DNA of 64,000 nt from Candidatus Neomarinimicrobiota bacterium (GCA_022560655.1 JADFSS010000001.1:30107-94106); one strand, 5' to 3'; counted from the first letter of the stretch, positions 27,039 to 37,227 are shown. Made by a program: numbers and translations. Notes: a model not told the origin generated them from the letters alone.

Positions 27039-28359
27039 TGGTGAGCGCTCCGGCAACAGCCTGCCGGGAATCAGCTGGCAGGTAGGCTTCGAATTCGTCA
27101 CGGAACTTTTCAACGAACGCCCGCACCGGCCAGCTCACTGCCTCGCCGAACGGGCAGATAGTCTTGCCGAAACTGCCCTGCGAAAAGTCGATGAGCCCGC
27201 CGATATTGTCAGCAACCGAGAGAATCAGGTCGATATCCTCGGCCCGCCCCTGGCCCTGGGTCAGGCGCTGCAAAATCTGGGTAAGCCAGGTGGTCCCTTC
27301 ACGGCAAGGCGTGCACTGCCCGCACGACTCGTGGGCGTAAAAGCGGGCCACATTCAGGCAGACCTGCACCATGTCGGCAGTCTCATCCAGCACGATGATA
27401 CCCGCTGAGCCAAGCATACTTCCCGCAGCCTTCACCGAGGGGAAGTCCATGGGCAGATCCTGCGCCTCGGCGGCCGTGAGAATCGGTGCTGAACTCCCGC
27501 CGGGGATGACCGCCTTGAGCTGGCGTCCCTGGGGGAGACCACCGCCATGTTCGTGGATTAACTCGGTCAGGCTGGTGCCCATGGGACGCTCTACCACGCC
27601 CGGTTTGCGGACGTGCCCACTGAGACAGTAGAGCTTGGGGCCCGGGCTATCGGGGGTGGCACCCAGGGCGCGAAACCAATCGGCCCCGTGGGCAATGATA
27701 TGTGGCAGATTGGCTAAAGTCTCCACGTTGTTGACCACCGTAGGGCAGCGCAGATAGCCCTCGACGGCCGGGAAGGGGGGCTTGATGCGCGGCCAGCCCC
27801 GTTTGCCCTCCAACGATTCGATGAGCGCCATCTCCTCACCGCAGATATAGGCGCCGGCGCCGCGGTGGACAATGATGTCCAGGTTGTACTGGCTCCCGAA
27901 TATGCCCTTGCCCAAAATATTGCTGACCTGGCATTCGTTGATGGCCGTCTCCAGCAGGCGCGCCTCCTTGACGAATTCCCCCCTGATGTAAATGAAGGCC
28001 AGGTGGCAATCGATAGCCTTGCTGGCAATAATCATCCCGTCGATGATCTGGTGTGGGTTGTGATTGATGAGCAGGCGGTCCTTGAAGGTGCCTGGTTCAC
28101 TCTCATCGGCATTGAGAATCAGGTACCTGGGCTTGGGATTGTCCTTGGGGATGAAGCTCCACTTCACGCCTGTGGGGAAGCCGGCCCCACCGCGGCCCTG
28201 TAGCTGCGAACCTTTGACCACGTCAATGATTTCTTCCGAGCTCATCTCCAGCACAGCCTTGCGGGCGGCGCGGTAACCTTCGTGGGTCTGGTAGTAGTCC
28301 AGCGTATAGGATCCCGGTTCTCCCAGGTGCCTGGTCAGAATGGGCTGGAAAACGTTCAT
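27025..28359 (-). CDS. nuoF: Complex I subunit F (NADH/FMN site), 14-subunit set
   Basis: NADH-binding flavoprotein subunit of 444 residues. The NADH/FMN glycine-rich motif is GRGGAGFPTGVKW, followed by YLILNADESEPGTFKDR and GAGAYICGEEMALIESLEG. The N3 [4Fe-4S] ligands are in ESCGQCTPCREGT, with the fourth Cys in TICPFGEAVSWPV. It overlaps nuoE by four bases (ATGA). Its presence shows that this complex can take electrons from NADH. Confidence 0.97.
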   Translation of the reverse strand: MNVFQPILTRHLGEPGSYTLDYYQTHEGYRAARKAVLEMSSEEIIDVVKGSQLQGRGGAGFPTGVKWSFIPKDNPKPRYLILNADESEPGTFKDRLLINHNPHQIIDGMIIASKAIDCHLAFIYIRGEFVKEARLLETAINECQVSNILGKGIFGSQYNLDIIVHRGAGAYICGEEMALIESLEGKRGWPRIKPPFPAVEGYLRCPTVVNNVETLANLPHIIAHGADWFRALGATPDSPGPKLYCLSGHVRKPGVVERPMGTSLTELIHEHGGGLPQGRQLKAVIPGGSSAPILTAAEAQDLPMDFPSVKAAGSMLGSAGIIVLDETADMVQVCLNVARFYAHESCGQCTPCREGTTWLTQILQRLTQGQGRAEDIDLILSVADNIGGLIDFSQGSFGKTICPFGEAVSWPVRAFVEKFRDEFEAYLPADSRQAVAGALTSATA

Positions 28360-28829
28360 GTCAGCTTGTCCAGAATGCGGTCCAGCTTGTCCCGGGTGAC
28401 CTTTTCGTAATAGTCATCATTAATCTGCACGACCGGCGCCGTACCGCATGAACCCAGGCACTCCACCGTGCGTAGCGTGTAGCGCCCGTCGGGCGTGGTC
28501 TCCGCCGGTTGGATGTGCAGTTTGCCGGACAGATGGGTCACCAAATCATCGGCACCGGCCAGGCTGCAGGAAAGGGTTTGGCATACCTGCAACATGTACT
28601 TGCCCCGGGGACGGGTGTAGAACAAGGAGTAGAACGATACGGTATCCATCAGCAGAGCGGGAGCCATGTCAAGCACCGCCGCCAAGGCCTTGATGGTAGC
28701 GCTGGAGAGATAGCCTTCCTGGCTCTGTGCCAGGTGCAGCGCCGGCAGCGCCACGGAACGCTTGTCGGGATACTGATTAAGCAGCGCATCGAAACGCTTC
28801 TGGCGCTCCGGGGTAAAGGCGAAACTCAC
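28356..28829 (-). CDS. nuoE: Complex I subunit E ([2Fe-2S] N1a), 14-subunit set
   Basis: Thioredoxin-fold subunit of 157 residues. The four [2Fe-2S] ligands are in VCQTLSCSLAG and ECLGSCGTAPVVQIND. N-terminal helices (PALHLAQSQEGYLSSATIKALA) are typical. GTG start overlaps nuoD by four bases. Confidence 0.95.
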   Translation of the reverse strand: MSFAFTPERQKRFDALLNQYPDKRSVALPALHLAQSQEGYLSSATIKALAAVLDMAPALLMDTVSFYSLFYTRPRGKYMLQVCQTLSCSLAGADDLVTHLSGKLHIQPAETTPDGRYTLRTVECLGSCGTAPVVQINDDYYEKVTRDKLDRILDKLT

Positions 28830-30025
28830 CGGTCCAGCTCGCCAGCGATGATATTCAGGCTGCCCAGAATCGCCACGGCATCCGCCACCATCATGCCCCG
28901 CATCATCGTCTCGAAGGCGGAATAGTTGATGAATGAGGGTGGCCGGGTGCGAACACGGTAGGGTTCACGTTTCCCGGCGCTCACAATGAAGTAGCCCAGC
29001 TCGCCGTTGGGGCTCTCCGTAGGGACATAGACTTCTCCCGTCGGTGGGGTGAAACCCCGATTTTCCATGGTGATCATGAAATGGTAAATGAGGGCCTCCA
29101 TAGAGTTAAAGATATCGTTCCGCGGGGGGATGATGGCTTTGCTGTCGGCATCCACGTTCACGGGTCCAGCGGGGAGTTTCTCCAAAACCTGGCGACAAAT
29201 TTTCAGGCTCTCGTCGACCTCGTAAAGGCGCATGAGATAGCGGTCGTAGACATCACCATTCTGGCCAACAATCACGTCAAAATCAAAATCCTCATAGCTG
29301 GAGTAAGGCTCCTGGATGCGCAGGTCGTAATCCACGCCGGCGGCGCGGGCGATAGGCCCGGTGAGGCCATAGGAGATGGCATCCTCCTTGCTGATCACTC
29401 CAATGCCACGGGAACGGTCAAGCCAGATGCGGTTATGGGTGAGTAGACCGTCGATCTCTTTGATGGTGGCAGGAATCCCGTCCAGAAGCTGGCCGGCGGC
29501 CGCAACGAATTCCGGAGGCACATCACGCATCAACCCTCCAACCCGGGTATAACTGGTGGTCAGCCGTGCCCCGCAGACCTGCTCAAACAGATCGTAGACC
29601 ATTTCCCTTGTACGAAAGGCGTAGAGGAACACTGTGAAGGCCCCGATATCCACCGCTTGCATGCCGATCGCCAGGAGGTGATCCGCGATGCGCGAGAGCT
29701 CGCACATAAATACGCGGATGTACTGGGCACGGGGCGGCACTTCCAGGTCCAGCAGCTTCTCGGCTGCCAGCGCGAACGCCACGTTGTTACACATGGGCGA
29801 GATATACTGCATGCGATCGGTTATGGTGACGTACTGGTTGTAGTCCAGGTGCTCGGCCAGCTTTTCAAAGCCTGAGTGCAGGTAGCCGATTTCGGGCGTG
29901 ACCTTGGTGACCAGCTCGCCGTCCAGTTCCATCAGCAGTCGCAGGGTCCCGTGGGTGGACGGGTGCGACGGGCCAAAGTTCAGGACCATGGTTTCCGTGC
30001 TGAGCTGCTGGGCTTCCAGCGTCAT
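28826..30025 (-). CDS. nuoD: Complex I subunit D (quinone site), 14-subunit set
   Basis: A 399-residue peripheral-arm subunit that forms the quinone pocket with NuoB and NuoH. The FGPSHPSTHGTLRL stretch holds the quinone-pocket histidines. It lacks the paired CxxC motifs of [NiFe] hydrogenase large subunits. ATG at 30025 overlaps the nuoC stop (ATGA). The second copy is at 40435-41586. Confidence 0.96.
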   Translation of the reverse strand: MTLEAQQLSTETMVLNFGPSHPSTHGTLRLLMELDGELVTKVTPEIGYLHSGFEKLAEHLDYNQYVTITDRMQYISPMCNNVAFALAAEKLLDLEVPPRAQYIRVFMCELSRIADHLLAIGMQAVDIGAFTVFLYAFRTREMVYDLFEQVCGARLTTSYTRVGGLMRDVPPEFVAAAGQLLDGIPATIKEIDGLLTHNRIWLDRSRGIGVISKEDAISYGLTGPIARAAGVDYDLRIQEPYSSYEDFDFDVIVGQNGDVYDRYLMRLYEVDESLKICRQVLEKLPAGPVNVDADSKAIIPPRNDIFNSMEALIYHFMITMENRGFTPPTGEVYVPTESPNGELGYFIVSAGKREPYRVRTRPPSFINYSAFETMMRGMMVADAVAILGSLNIIAGELDR

Positions 30026-30561
30026 TCGAAAGCTTTCCCCGCCTTCCAACGGCTGCCAATGGAGCGCTCCACGACGGGAAAATTGTCGCGTTCTCCGCGG
30101 CCCTGCAGCGGATAGTCTTTGCGCAGTGGATGGTGGATGAAGTCATCAGGATTCATGATGCGCACGAGGTTGGGGTGCCCGGCAAACTCGATTCCGAAGA
30201 GATCGTAAACCTCCCGCTCCAGCCAGTCCGCCGTCTTCCACAGGGATACAGCCGACGGGAGGCTGGGATGCTCCTCCTCCACCCAGGCCCGCACGACGAT
30301 GCGCCGCGCCTCGTACTGGTTAAGCAGATGATAGACGACCGCATAGCGGGCGTGTCCGGCCAGCTCCAGATGGTCCACGGCAGTGACGTCCGCCAGAAAG
30401 TTAAACGCGAAACGGGGGTCGGATTTGAGGGTGCGCAACAGTTCCAGCACAGCGGCGCCCTTTATATGGACTGTCAGCATGCCCCTAAAAGAGGTGAGCT
30501 CCAGGAAGGATTCGGGGAATTTATCCTTGAGCACATGGCTGAGCTGATCCTGGGGCAGCAT
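30022..30561 (-). CDS. nuoC: Complex I subunit C, 14-subunit set
   Basis: Peripheral-arm subunit of 179 residues, 30-kDa family. The family signature EREVYDLFGIEFAGHPNLVRIMNPDDF is followed by HPLRKDYPLQGRGERDNFP. ATG at 30561 fits the family start; the frame is open upstream into nuoB. It is separate from nuoD, not fused. Confidence 0.95.
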   Translation of the reverse strand: MLPQDQLSHVLKDKFPESFLELTSFRGMLTVHIKGAAVLELLRTLKSDPRFAFNFLADVTAVDHLELAGHARYAVVYHLLNQYEARRIVVRAWVEEEHPSLPSAVSLWKTADWLEREVYDLFGIEFAGHPNLVRIMNPDDFIHHPLRKDYPLQGRGERDNFPVVERSIGSRWKAGKAFE

Positions 30562-30565
30562 GGGC

Positions 30566-31069
30566 TCAGGTCTCCGCAGGGGCGTCGGACGGCTGGTAAT
30601 GGGTGAGTGAATCGCCCTCAATGAGCCGCTGGATCAGCATAAGCCCGTCCAGCACCGCCTCAGGCCGTGGCGGACACCCGGGCAGGTAGACATCCACGGG
30701 GAGGAAGTGGTCGATCCCCTGGATCACGCTGTAGGTGTCAAATACGCCCCCGCTGGAGGCGCAGGCCCCCATGGAGATGACCCACTTGGGCTCGGGCATC
30801 TGCTCATAAATACGTGTCAGGACCGGCATCATTTTGATGCTGATGCGCCCCGCGACGATCAGCAGGTCGGACTGTCGCGGCGAGAACCGGATGGCCTCCG
30901 CACCGAAGCGCGCTATGTCGTGACGCGAGGTCATCGCCGACATGAACTCGATTCCGCAGCAGGCGGTACCGAACGGCATGGGCCAAAGGGAGTTCTTGCG
31001 CGCCCAGTTGACAAAATTGTCCAGCCGAGTGGTGACCCATTCACCCTTGCCGGATTGTTCTATTCCCAA
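30566..31069 (-). CDS. nuoB: Complex I subunit B ([4Fe-4S] N2), 14-subunit set
   Basis: Carries terminal cluster N2, which reduces quinone. Ligand cysteines are in [11 protein letters not shown] (adjacent pair), MGACASSGG and [11 protein letters not shown]. The 167-residue frame starts with TTG at 31069, overlapping the end of nuoA by ten bases; the conserved region begins near [15 protein letters not shown], so a start a few codons later is also possible. Confidence 0.95.
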   Translation of the reverse strand: MGIEQSGKGEWVTTRLDNFVNWARKNSLWPMPFGTACCGIEFMSAMTSRHDIARFGAEAIRFSPRQSDLLIVAGRISIKMMPVLTRIYEQMPEPKWVISMGACASSGGVFDTYSVIQGIDHFLPVDVYLPGCPPRPEAVLDGLMLIQRLIEGDSLTHYQPSDAPAET

Positions 31070-31425
31070 TCGAAGACCCCCTTGCGCCAGACGTAGACAA
31101 ACCCGATGACCAGAACCGCCATGAAGAAAAGCATTTCGTATAGGATAAACGGGCTGTGGACCACCAAATCTCTGAAGACCACGGCCCAGGGGAACAGAAA
31201 GACAACTTCGATATCAAAGATAATGAACACGAGACCCACGATAAAGTAGCGCACGCTCAAGCGCGACCGGTTGGGCGAGGCCGCATCCAGTCCCGATTCG
31301 TAGGGCATGAGCTTCTCCTTGAGCTTCACTTTGGGCCCGATGAGATGGGTCAGCCCGAGACCGCCCAGAGCCATGCCGGCGGCCAGGACGAAAACAAATA
31401 CAATTGGAACGTAATCACTCAGCAC
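31060..31425 (-). CDS. nuoA: Complex I subunit A, 14-subunit set
   Basis: Three-helix membrane subunit of 121 residues with the loop [45 protein letters not shown]; the conserved acidic residues of that loop are present. Usual NuoA has PYECG with a Cys; here it is PYESG. GTG start 22 bases after the thioesterase stop, so there is little room for a promoter of its own. Confidence 0.95.
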   Translation of the reverse strand: MLSDYVPIVFVFVLAAGMALGGLGLTHLIGPKVKLKEKLMPYESGLDAASPNRSRLSVRYFIVGLVFIIFDIEVVFLFPWAVVFRDLVVHSPFILYEMLFFMAVLVIGFVYVWRKGVFDWE

Positions 31426-31447
31426 GATGCTACAGCCTTCTCGGTCA

Positions 31448-31957
31448 CTAGGTGGTGGCCTTCAACTCCCTGACGCGCCTTTCGCGGCGCAGTTTAGCCT
31501 CCCGGTACCGGCGCTTTTCCTCCTCCGTACCGGGCACCACTTTGGGCACCTGAGTGGGCCGCCCTTTCTCGTCGAGGGCCACAAAGGTTAGATAGCCTGA
31601 GCTGGTGTGCCGCCGGAGGCCCGTAAGGGGCTGCTCTGCGTCAACGCGCACGCCCACTTCCATGGAGGTCCTATCGGTGTAATTTACCGACGCCCGCAGC
31701 GACATCAATTCCCCAACTTTGACGGGGTTGCGAAAACTCAGGTGATCCACGCCAACCGTCACCACCACTTTACGGCAGTGGCGCGTGGCCGCCATAGCGG
31801 CGCACATGTCCATGAGGTGCATCACCTTGCCGCCGAGCACGTTTCCGAGCACGTTGGCGTCATTGGGCAATACCCATTCATTCATCTCCACCTGGGACTC
31901 GGCGGCGGGTCGGTCCGGGGATTGGGGCGCGGGCGGGGTTACTCCCGGGCGTGCCAT
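31448..31957 (-). CDS. Acyl-CoA thioesterase, hotdog fold (YciA/BACH type)
   Basis: A 169-residue hotdog-fold thioester hydrolase. The motif LPNDANVLGNVLGGKVMHLMD holds the Asn/Asp and the helix typical of acyl-CoA hydrolases, followed by VDHLSFRNPVKVGELMSL and SGYLTFVALDEKGRP. A charged C-terminal tail (EEEKRRYREAKLRRERRVREL) is predicted helical. ATG at 31957; a proline-rich 20-residue N-terminus precedes the domain. It sits exactly between the two complex I gene sets, 28 bases after one and 22 before the other. Confidence 0.88.
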   Translation of the reverse strand: MARPGVTPPAPQSPDRPAAESQVEMNEWVLPNDANVLGNVLGGKVMHLMDMCAAMAATRHCRKVVVTVGVDHLSFRNPVKVGELMSLRASVNYTDRTSMEVGVRVDAEQPLTGLRRHTSSGYLTFVALDEKGRPTQVPKVVPGTEEEKRRYREAKLRRERRVRELKATT

Positions 31958-31985
31958 GCTAGCACCAGGCTGGACAGCGGCGGGC

Positions 31986-33476
31986 TCACATACCCCGGTT
32001 GAAGAAGACCAGGGAGGACTGTACAAAGTTCAGCAAGGGGACCCAGTAGACGCCCAGAAGCAGTGTCGGCACCAGCATCGCCAGGATGGTGCCGGTGAGC
32101 GCCGGATGATCGGAGATTCGTTCGGAGGTGGGCTCTCCGTCCAGAAACATGACCTTGATAATCCGAATGTAGTAGTACAGCGAGATCACGGTGTTGATCA
32201 CGCCCACCACCGCCAACCACCAGAATCTCTGCGCCTCTATCAAGACGGCGAAGAGATAGATCTTGCCAACAAAACCGGCCGTGGGCGGCAAGCCGGTGAG
32301 GCTGAACATGAAAATCCCCATGGCCACGGCCACCAGCGGGGCCTGGAAGCCCAGTCCGCGCCACTCCTCTATCTCGTCGTAGCCATACCTGTTGTGAATA
32401 AAGATGGCCACCAGGAAGGCTCCCAAGTTCATAAACAGATAGACCACCAGGTAGAACATGATGGCCTTGACGGCGCTGGCATTGAGAATCGACACGGCCA
32501 TGAGCATATAGCCGGCGTGGGCAATGCTGGAGTAGGCCAGCATCCGTTTGACGCTGTCCTGTTGCAGGGCCAGAAGGTTTCCCACCGTCATCGTGGCCGC
32601 TGCAAACACGGCCATGAACAGGCCAAATTGCAGTCCCTCCACCGGCAGCCAGGTCCCCAGGTTGAGATCCGGACTGGCACCGAAGGCGATCCCCAGGACC
32701 CGCAGCGCCAGGGCAAAGCCGGCGGCTTTGGGCGCCACCGACAAATAGGCGGTAATTGTGGTGGGAGCGCCCTGGTACACGTCGGGCGTCCAGAAGTGGA
32801 AGGGCACCATGGAAATCTTGTAGCCGAAGCCCACCATAATCATCAGCAAGGCAACGGTGAGCGTCAGGTGAGCCTTTTCAGGAACAGTGGACAATGCGGC
32901 CTGGACGTCAAAGATGTTGGTGGAGCCAGCCATCCCGAACAGCAGACTGAGGCCGTAGAGCATCACCCCTGATGAAAAGGCGCCATAGATCACATACTTG
33001 AGTGAGGATTCGCTGGAAAGGGGACGGTCCTTGAGGAAACCTGCCAGAATAAAGGAGCCGATACTTACAATCTCGATGGACAGATAGATGATGATCAGGT
33101 CCACGGCCGAAGCCATGAGAAACATCCCGAACAGTACCACCAGGATGAAGAGGTAGTACTCGTGCCGGGGATTGTTGTCCAGCTCCCGCGTGTAGGGAGA
33201 GACCAGGTAGATAACGGCGGTTGCCACCAGGAAAAGCCATTTGAAAAACTGGCTGAAAGGATCAATAGCCAGCGCGCCGTAGAATATGGCTTCCTCGGGA
33301 ACATCCTGAAAGAGCAGGAACACCGCCGCCACCGCCAGCGCCCCCAGACTCAGCAGCCAGACGACCCGGCTGCGGCGACTCGGACTGATAAACACATCGA
33401 CCAGCACCGTCACGACAATGAAGACCGTCAGGACCAGCTCGGGAAGGAAATATCTCAGGCTTGGGAGGTTATCCAC
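31986..33476 (-). CDS. nuoN: Complex I subunit N, 11-subunit set
   Basis: Antiporter-like subunit of 496 residues and about 14 helices. The channel Glu is in IYLSIEIVSIGSFILAGF and the Lys is in GYKISMVPFHFWTPDVYQGAPTT. It differs strongly from the nuoN at 16051-17484, so the two sets are old paralogues or have separate origins. GTG start; 52 bases after nuoM. Confidence 0.96.
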   Translation of the reverse strand: MDNLPSLRYFLPELVLTVFIVVTVLVDVFISPSRRSRVVWLLSLGALAVAAVFLLFQDVPEEAIFYGALAIDPFSQFFKWLFLVATAVIYLVSPYTRELDNNPRHEYYLFILVVLFGMFLMASAVDLIIIYLSIEIVSIGSFILAGFLKDRPLSSESSLKYVIYGAFSSGVMLYGLSLLFGMAGSTNIFDVQAALSTVPEKAHLTLTVALLMIMVGFGYKISMVPFHFWTPDVYQGAPTTITAYLSVAPKAAGFALALRVLGIAFGASPDLNLGTWLPVEGLQFGLFMAVFAAATMTVGNLLALQQDSVKRMLAYSSIAHAGYMLMAVSILNASAVKAIMFYLVVYLFMNLGAFLVAIFIHNRYGYDEIEEWRGLGFQAPLVAVAMGIFMFSLTGLPPTAGFVGKIYLFAVLIEAQRFWWLAVVGVINTVISLYYYIRIIKVMFLDGEPTSERISDHPALTGTILAMLVPTLLLGVYWVPLLNFVQSSLVFFNRGM

Positions 33477-33528
33477 GCTCCGGTCCTCACTGGACGCAGG
33501 TCAAAGGTCGTAGCAACAAACCGGGCGC

Positions 33529-35097
33529 CTACTGGACAGCCATTTGCAAAAGTGGAGCGAATGTTGCCACCAGCTGGTTCATGGTGGCCGATATCACGTC
33601 CAGGACCGGACGTGGGTAGACGCCCAGGAAGAGCACGAGAGCCGCCAGGGGCGCCAGGAGGCCGATCTCGCGGGGCGACATGTCGCTGAGACCGGCCCAT
33701 TTCTCATTGAGCTCACCAAAGAATATTCGCTGGAAGGCCCGCAGGAAGTAGGTGGCGTTCAACAGGATTCCCAGCGTGGCGATTATAGTAAGGGTGCGGA
33801 AAGCGCTGAAGCCGCCGATGAAGCACATGACCTCGCTGATGAACGCTGAGAGCGCGGGCAATCCCAATCCGGCGAAGAAGGCCAAGGCTACAAAGCCCGA
33901 GAAAACGGGCAGGTTGGCTGCCAACCCTCCGAACCCAAGTTTGCCGCGCAGGGCCTCATCCTCATAATTCTTGGGATAGACGATGTAGCGGTGGTGGGCC
34001 CGATCATAGATTACCCCCACCAGCAGGAACAGCATGGCGGTGATGATGCCGTGGTTGAACATTTGCAGGACAGCACCATTCATCCCCGCCTGTGCAGCGG
34101 CCGTGTTTTGGCCTACGACCGCCGCCATACCCAGCAGTACGAAGCCCATATGGCTGATGGACGAGTAAGCCACCATGCGCTTCAGGTCGGTCTGCGCGAT
34201 GGCGTTGGCGGCTCCCCAGATGATGTTGATCACCGCCAGCACCGCCAGCATGAAGGCGAAGCCGATGGTCTCACCCGGCAGCAACGGAAAACTGATGCGC
34301 AGCAAACCATAGGTGCCCATTTTCAGCAAGACGCCGGCCAGAATCACGGAGACGGCCGTGGGCGCCTCCACATGGGCCAGCGGCAGCCACGTGTGGAAGG
34401 GAAAGATGGGCACCTTGATGGCAAATCCCACAAACAGGGCCACCCAGATGAGCCACTTGATATCCAAACCCCACAGCTGCGCATCAATCTTGGGCGCCTC
34501 GGCGATGAGGGTCATCAGGTTGAAAGTGTGAGGCTCGGAATAGAAGTAGAGCGCCAGCATGGCCAGCAGCATCAGCACCGATCCGAAAAGGGTAAACAGG
34601 AAGAACTTGATGGCCGCGTAGGTTCGTTGGGGGCCGCCCCACATGCCGATGAGGAAGTACATGGGCAGCAGCATGACTTCCCAGAAGACGTAAAAGAGGA
34701 AGAAATCGAGGGCCACAAAAACCCCCATCATGCCGGCGTCCAACAGCAGGAACAGGCTGAAATAGCCCTTGGGGCTTTTGTCGATTTTCCAACTGGCGAC
34801 AATGGAAATCAGCGACAACAGCGCCGTCAGGAAGACCAGGGGCATGGACAGACCGTCCACGCCAAGGTGGTATTCGATGTTAAAGCTGGGAATCCAGGCA
34901 GCCTGAACCTCGAACTGCATGGCGGCGCTGGCGGGTTCGAAGGCGACCCACAGCCAAATGGCCAGGAGCAGCTGTAAGCCGGCAACACCCGCGGCAATCC
35001 ACTTGATCCTCTCGGCCTGGGCGCGGGGCACAAACAGCAGGCCCACTGCCCCCGCCACGGGTACAAAGACGAGCAGGGTTAAGATAGACGCATCCAT
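33529..35097 (-). CDS. nuoM: Complex I subunit M, 11-subunit set
   Basis: Antiporter-like subunit of 522 residues. The channel Glu is in FWEVMLLPMYFLIGMWGG and the Lys is in FAIKVPIFPFHTWLPLAHVEAPT (Leu where the other copy has Asp). It keeps the NuoM form (HLGVDGLSMPLVFLT) rather than that of Mrp antiporters. The 51-base gap to nuoL holds nothing evident. Confidence 0.96.
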   Translation of the reverse strand: MDASILTLLVFVPVAGAVGLLFVPRAQAERIKWIAAGVAGLQLLLAIWLWVAFEPASAAMQFEVQAAWIPSFNIEYHLGVDGLSMPLVFLTALLSLISIVASWKIDKSPKGYFSLFLLLDAGMMGVFVALDFFLFYVFWEVMLLPMYFLIGMWGGPQRTYAAIKFFLFTLFGSVLMLLAMLALYFYSEPHTFNLMTLIAEAPKIDAQLWGLDIKWLIWVALFVGFAIKVPIFPFHTWLPLAHVEAPTAVSVILAGVLLKMGTYGLLRISFPLLPGETIGFAFMLAVLAVINIIWGAANAIAQTDLKRMVAYSSISHMGFVLLGMAAVVGQNTAAAQAGMNGAVLQMFNHGIITAMLFLLVGVIYDRAHHRYIVYPKNYEDEALRGKLGFGGLAANLPVFSGFVALAFFAGLGLPALSAFISEVMCFIGGFSAFRTLTIIATLGILLNATYFLRAFQRIFFGELNEKWAGLSDMSPREIGLLAPLAALVLFLGVYPRPVLDVISATMNQLVATFAPLLQMAVQ

Positions 35098-35148
35098 TCT
35101 ATTCAGATTTCCCTTATGGTTCCCTGCGCCAGGCCAACTATGATGTGG

Positions 35149-37227
35149 TTATAGACTCGCTACTATAAAAAACATGATCGCCCCTCCGGCCAGGGCCCAC
35201 ATGAGGTAGTTCTGGATGCGGCCCGTCTGGACTCTCCTACCGGTGGCTCCCAATCCTCGCGTCAACCGGCCAAAACCGTCAATCACCAGCTGGTCCAGCC
35301 AAGTGTAATCCACCCAACCCGAGGCGTTGCCGAACCTGACTGTATTGCGACCCCAGCTATCGATAAACCACTGGTCCCACAGGTTCCAGTCCAGTACAGC
35401 GATGACATCCGTGAGCCAAAGAAAAGGCCGGTAGAGCAGGGTGTCGTAAATCTCATCAAAGTAGAACTTGTAGAAAGACAGCTGGTAGAGCCCGAAGCGA
35501 CGCAGCCGCTGGGCAATGGCCCGGGGGTCAAACCAGGCGAAGAGGTAGAGGACAATGGCCAGGGCGATACCACCACCAGCCACGCTGAGAGACAGGTTGA
35601 CGGCGGTGGCGTGGGCCTCATGGAAGCCTTGTTCCAGGTGCTCCACACCCAGCTCGGCGTGTCCCGTCAGGTTCTCCTCCTGTTGAATCACATCGGTGAG
35701 CCAGCCCTCCCCCTGGAGCGGATTCACCGTTGGAAACGTGAAAAACAGCGGGAAGCTGAGCAGGGCCAACACGATGAGTGGCACCGTCATGAGTCCCGGC
35801 GATTCATGTATATGGCTGTAGGATTGCTCGTTGGTGGGGCGGCCATGAAAGGTCATGAATATGAGGCGGAACATATAAAAGGCCGTGATCGCCGCGGCCC
35901 CAAATCCGGCTATGGGGAAGAGCACTGCCCACCACTGGTGGTGATCCCGGGCAAAGGCCAGCGTACCGGCGAGTATGGCATCCTTGCTCAGGAAGCCCGA
36001 AAAGAGCGGGATACCCGACAGGGCCAGCGTGCCGATGATCATGGTGATATAAGTAACGGGCATTTTCTTCCATAGTCCGCCCATATTGCGCATGTCCTGA
36101 GGATCGGTGGTATGGTCATCCACCTTCTGAAGGGCGTGGTGCATGGCGAAGATCACCGAGCCGGAGCAGAGGAACAGCAGGCCCTTGAACATGGCATGGG
36201 TCGTGAGGTGGAAAAACGCGGCCTGTTGGGCGCCCATGCCGATGGCCATGATCATGTAGCCCAGCTGGCTGACGGTGGAATAGGCCAGGACCCGTTTGAT
36301 GTCAAACTGCGTGATGGCGATAAGGGCTCCCAGCACGGCCGTGATCGCGCCAATGACGCCCACGAAGAGGAGCGCATCGGGCGTGAGCAATGGAAACATG
36401 CGCACCATCATGTAAACGCCCGCCGCCACCATGGTGGCCGCATGGATCAACGCCGAGACGGGGGTGGGACCTTCCATGGCGTCGGGCAACCAGATATGCA
36501 GTGGGAACTGGGCCGACTTGGCCACGGCACCCATGAATACCAAGATGCCGGCCACCGTAAGCAGGGTCGTCTGGCTTGCAAAAAGATTCAGGCCATCGAC
36601 ATCGACCGCGTCGTACAGTCCCTGAAACGTAAAGGTGCCCGTGGCCGTCCAGAACAGCAGAATGCCGATAAACATACCAATATCGCCCACCCGGTTGGTA
36701 AGGAACGCTTTCTTACCGGCACTCGCAGCTGCATCCTTCTCAAACCAGTGGCCGATGAGCAGGTAGGAGCTGAGCCCCACCAACTCCCAGAAGATGTACA
36801 TCATGATCAGGCTGTGGGCCAACACGATGCCGTTCATGGAGAAGGTGAAGATGCCCAGGTAGCCGAAGTAGCGCGTGTAGCGCACATCACCCTTCATGTA
36901 GGCCACGGAATACAGGTGGACGGCCGCGGAGATCAGGGCCACCACCGTCAACATGACGATGGTCAGATTGTCCATTTGGAAGCCCAGCAGCAGCTCAAAG
37001 GAGCCCAGTGAAAACCATTCCACCCAGGGATAGTGGGGCTCGGGGTGGTTGAGGATCACGTTGGCAAGCAGGGCGAAGGACAGCACGAGGGTGGTGAATA
37101 TGGCCACCACCGATATCCAGACGCCCCGCGGACCCAGCCGGCGCCCAAAGAAGATCTGCAGTACGAAGGACGCCAACGGCAGGAAGAGGATCGCCAGAGC
37201 AATCTGAGTGTCATTGGGGGTGCCCAC
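35149..37227 (-). CDS. nuoL: Complex I subunit L, 11-subunit set
   Basis: A 692-residue antiporter-like subunit with lateral helix and final anchor (YLMWALAGGAIMFFIVASL). The channel Glu is in FWELVGLSSYLLIGHWF and the Lys is in [36 protein letters not shown]. It is 55 residues longer than the other NuoL, mainly in the C-terminal half (about 510-560). GTG start, two bases after nuoK. Confidence 0.96.
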   Translation of the reverse strand: MGTPNDTQIALAILFLPLASFVLQIFFGRRLGPRGVWISVVAIFTTLVLSFALLANVILNHPEPHYPWVEWFSLGSFELLLGFQMDNLTIVMLTVVALISAAVHLYSVAYMKGDVRYTRYFGYLGIFTFSMNGIVLAHSLIMMYIFWELVGLSSYLLIGHWFEKDAAASAGKKAFLTNRVGDIGMFIGILLFWTATGTFTFQGLYDAVDVDGLNLFASQTTLLTVAGILVFMGAVAKSAQFPLHIWLPDAMEGPTPVSALIHAATMVAAGVYMMVRMFPLLTPDALLFVGVIGAITAVLGALIAITQFDIKRVLAYSTVSQLGYMIMAIGMGAQQAAFFHLTTHAMFKGLLFLCSGSVIFAMHHALQKVDDHTTDPQDMRNMGGLWKKMPVTYITMIIGTLALSGIPLFSGFLSKDAILAGTLAFARDHHQWWAVLFPIAGFGAAAITAFYMFRLIFMTFHGRPTNEQSYSHIHESPGLMTVPLIVLALLSFPLFFTFPTVNPLQGEGWLTDVIQQEENLTGHAELGVEHLEQGFHEAHATAVNLSLSVAGGGIALAIVLYLFAWFDPRAIAQRLRRFGLYQLSFYKFYFDEIYDTLLYRPFLWLTDVIAVLDWNLWDQWFIDSWGRNTVRFGNASGWVDYTWLDQLVIDGFGRLTRGLGATGRRVQTGRIQNYLMWALAGGAIMFFIVASL

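Noticed and set aside
31785..32972. Plus-strand open frame of 395 codons
   Set aside because: It is antisense to nuoN of the 11-subunit set, is rich in His/Gln/Gly as typical for shadows of hydrophobic genes, and has no family signature.
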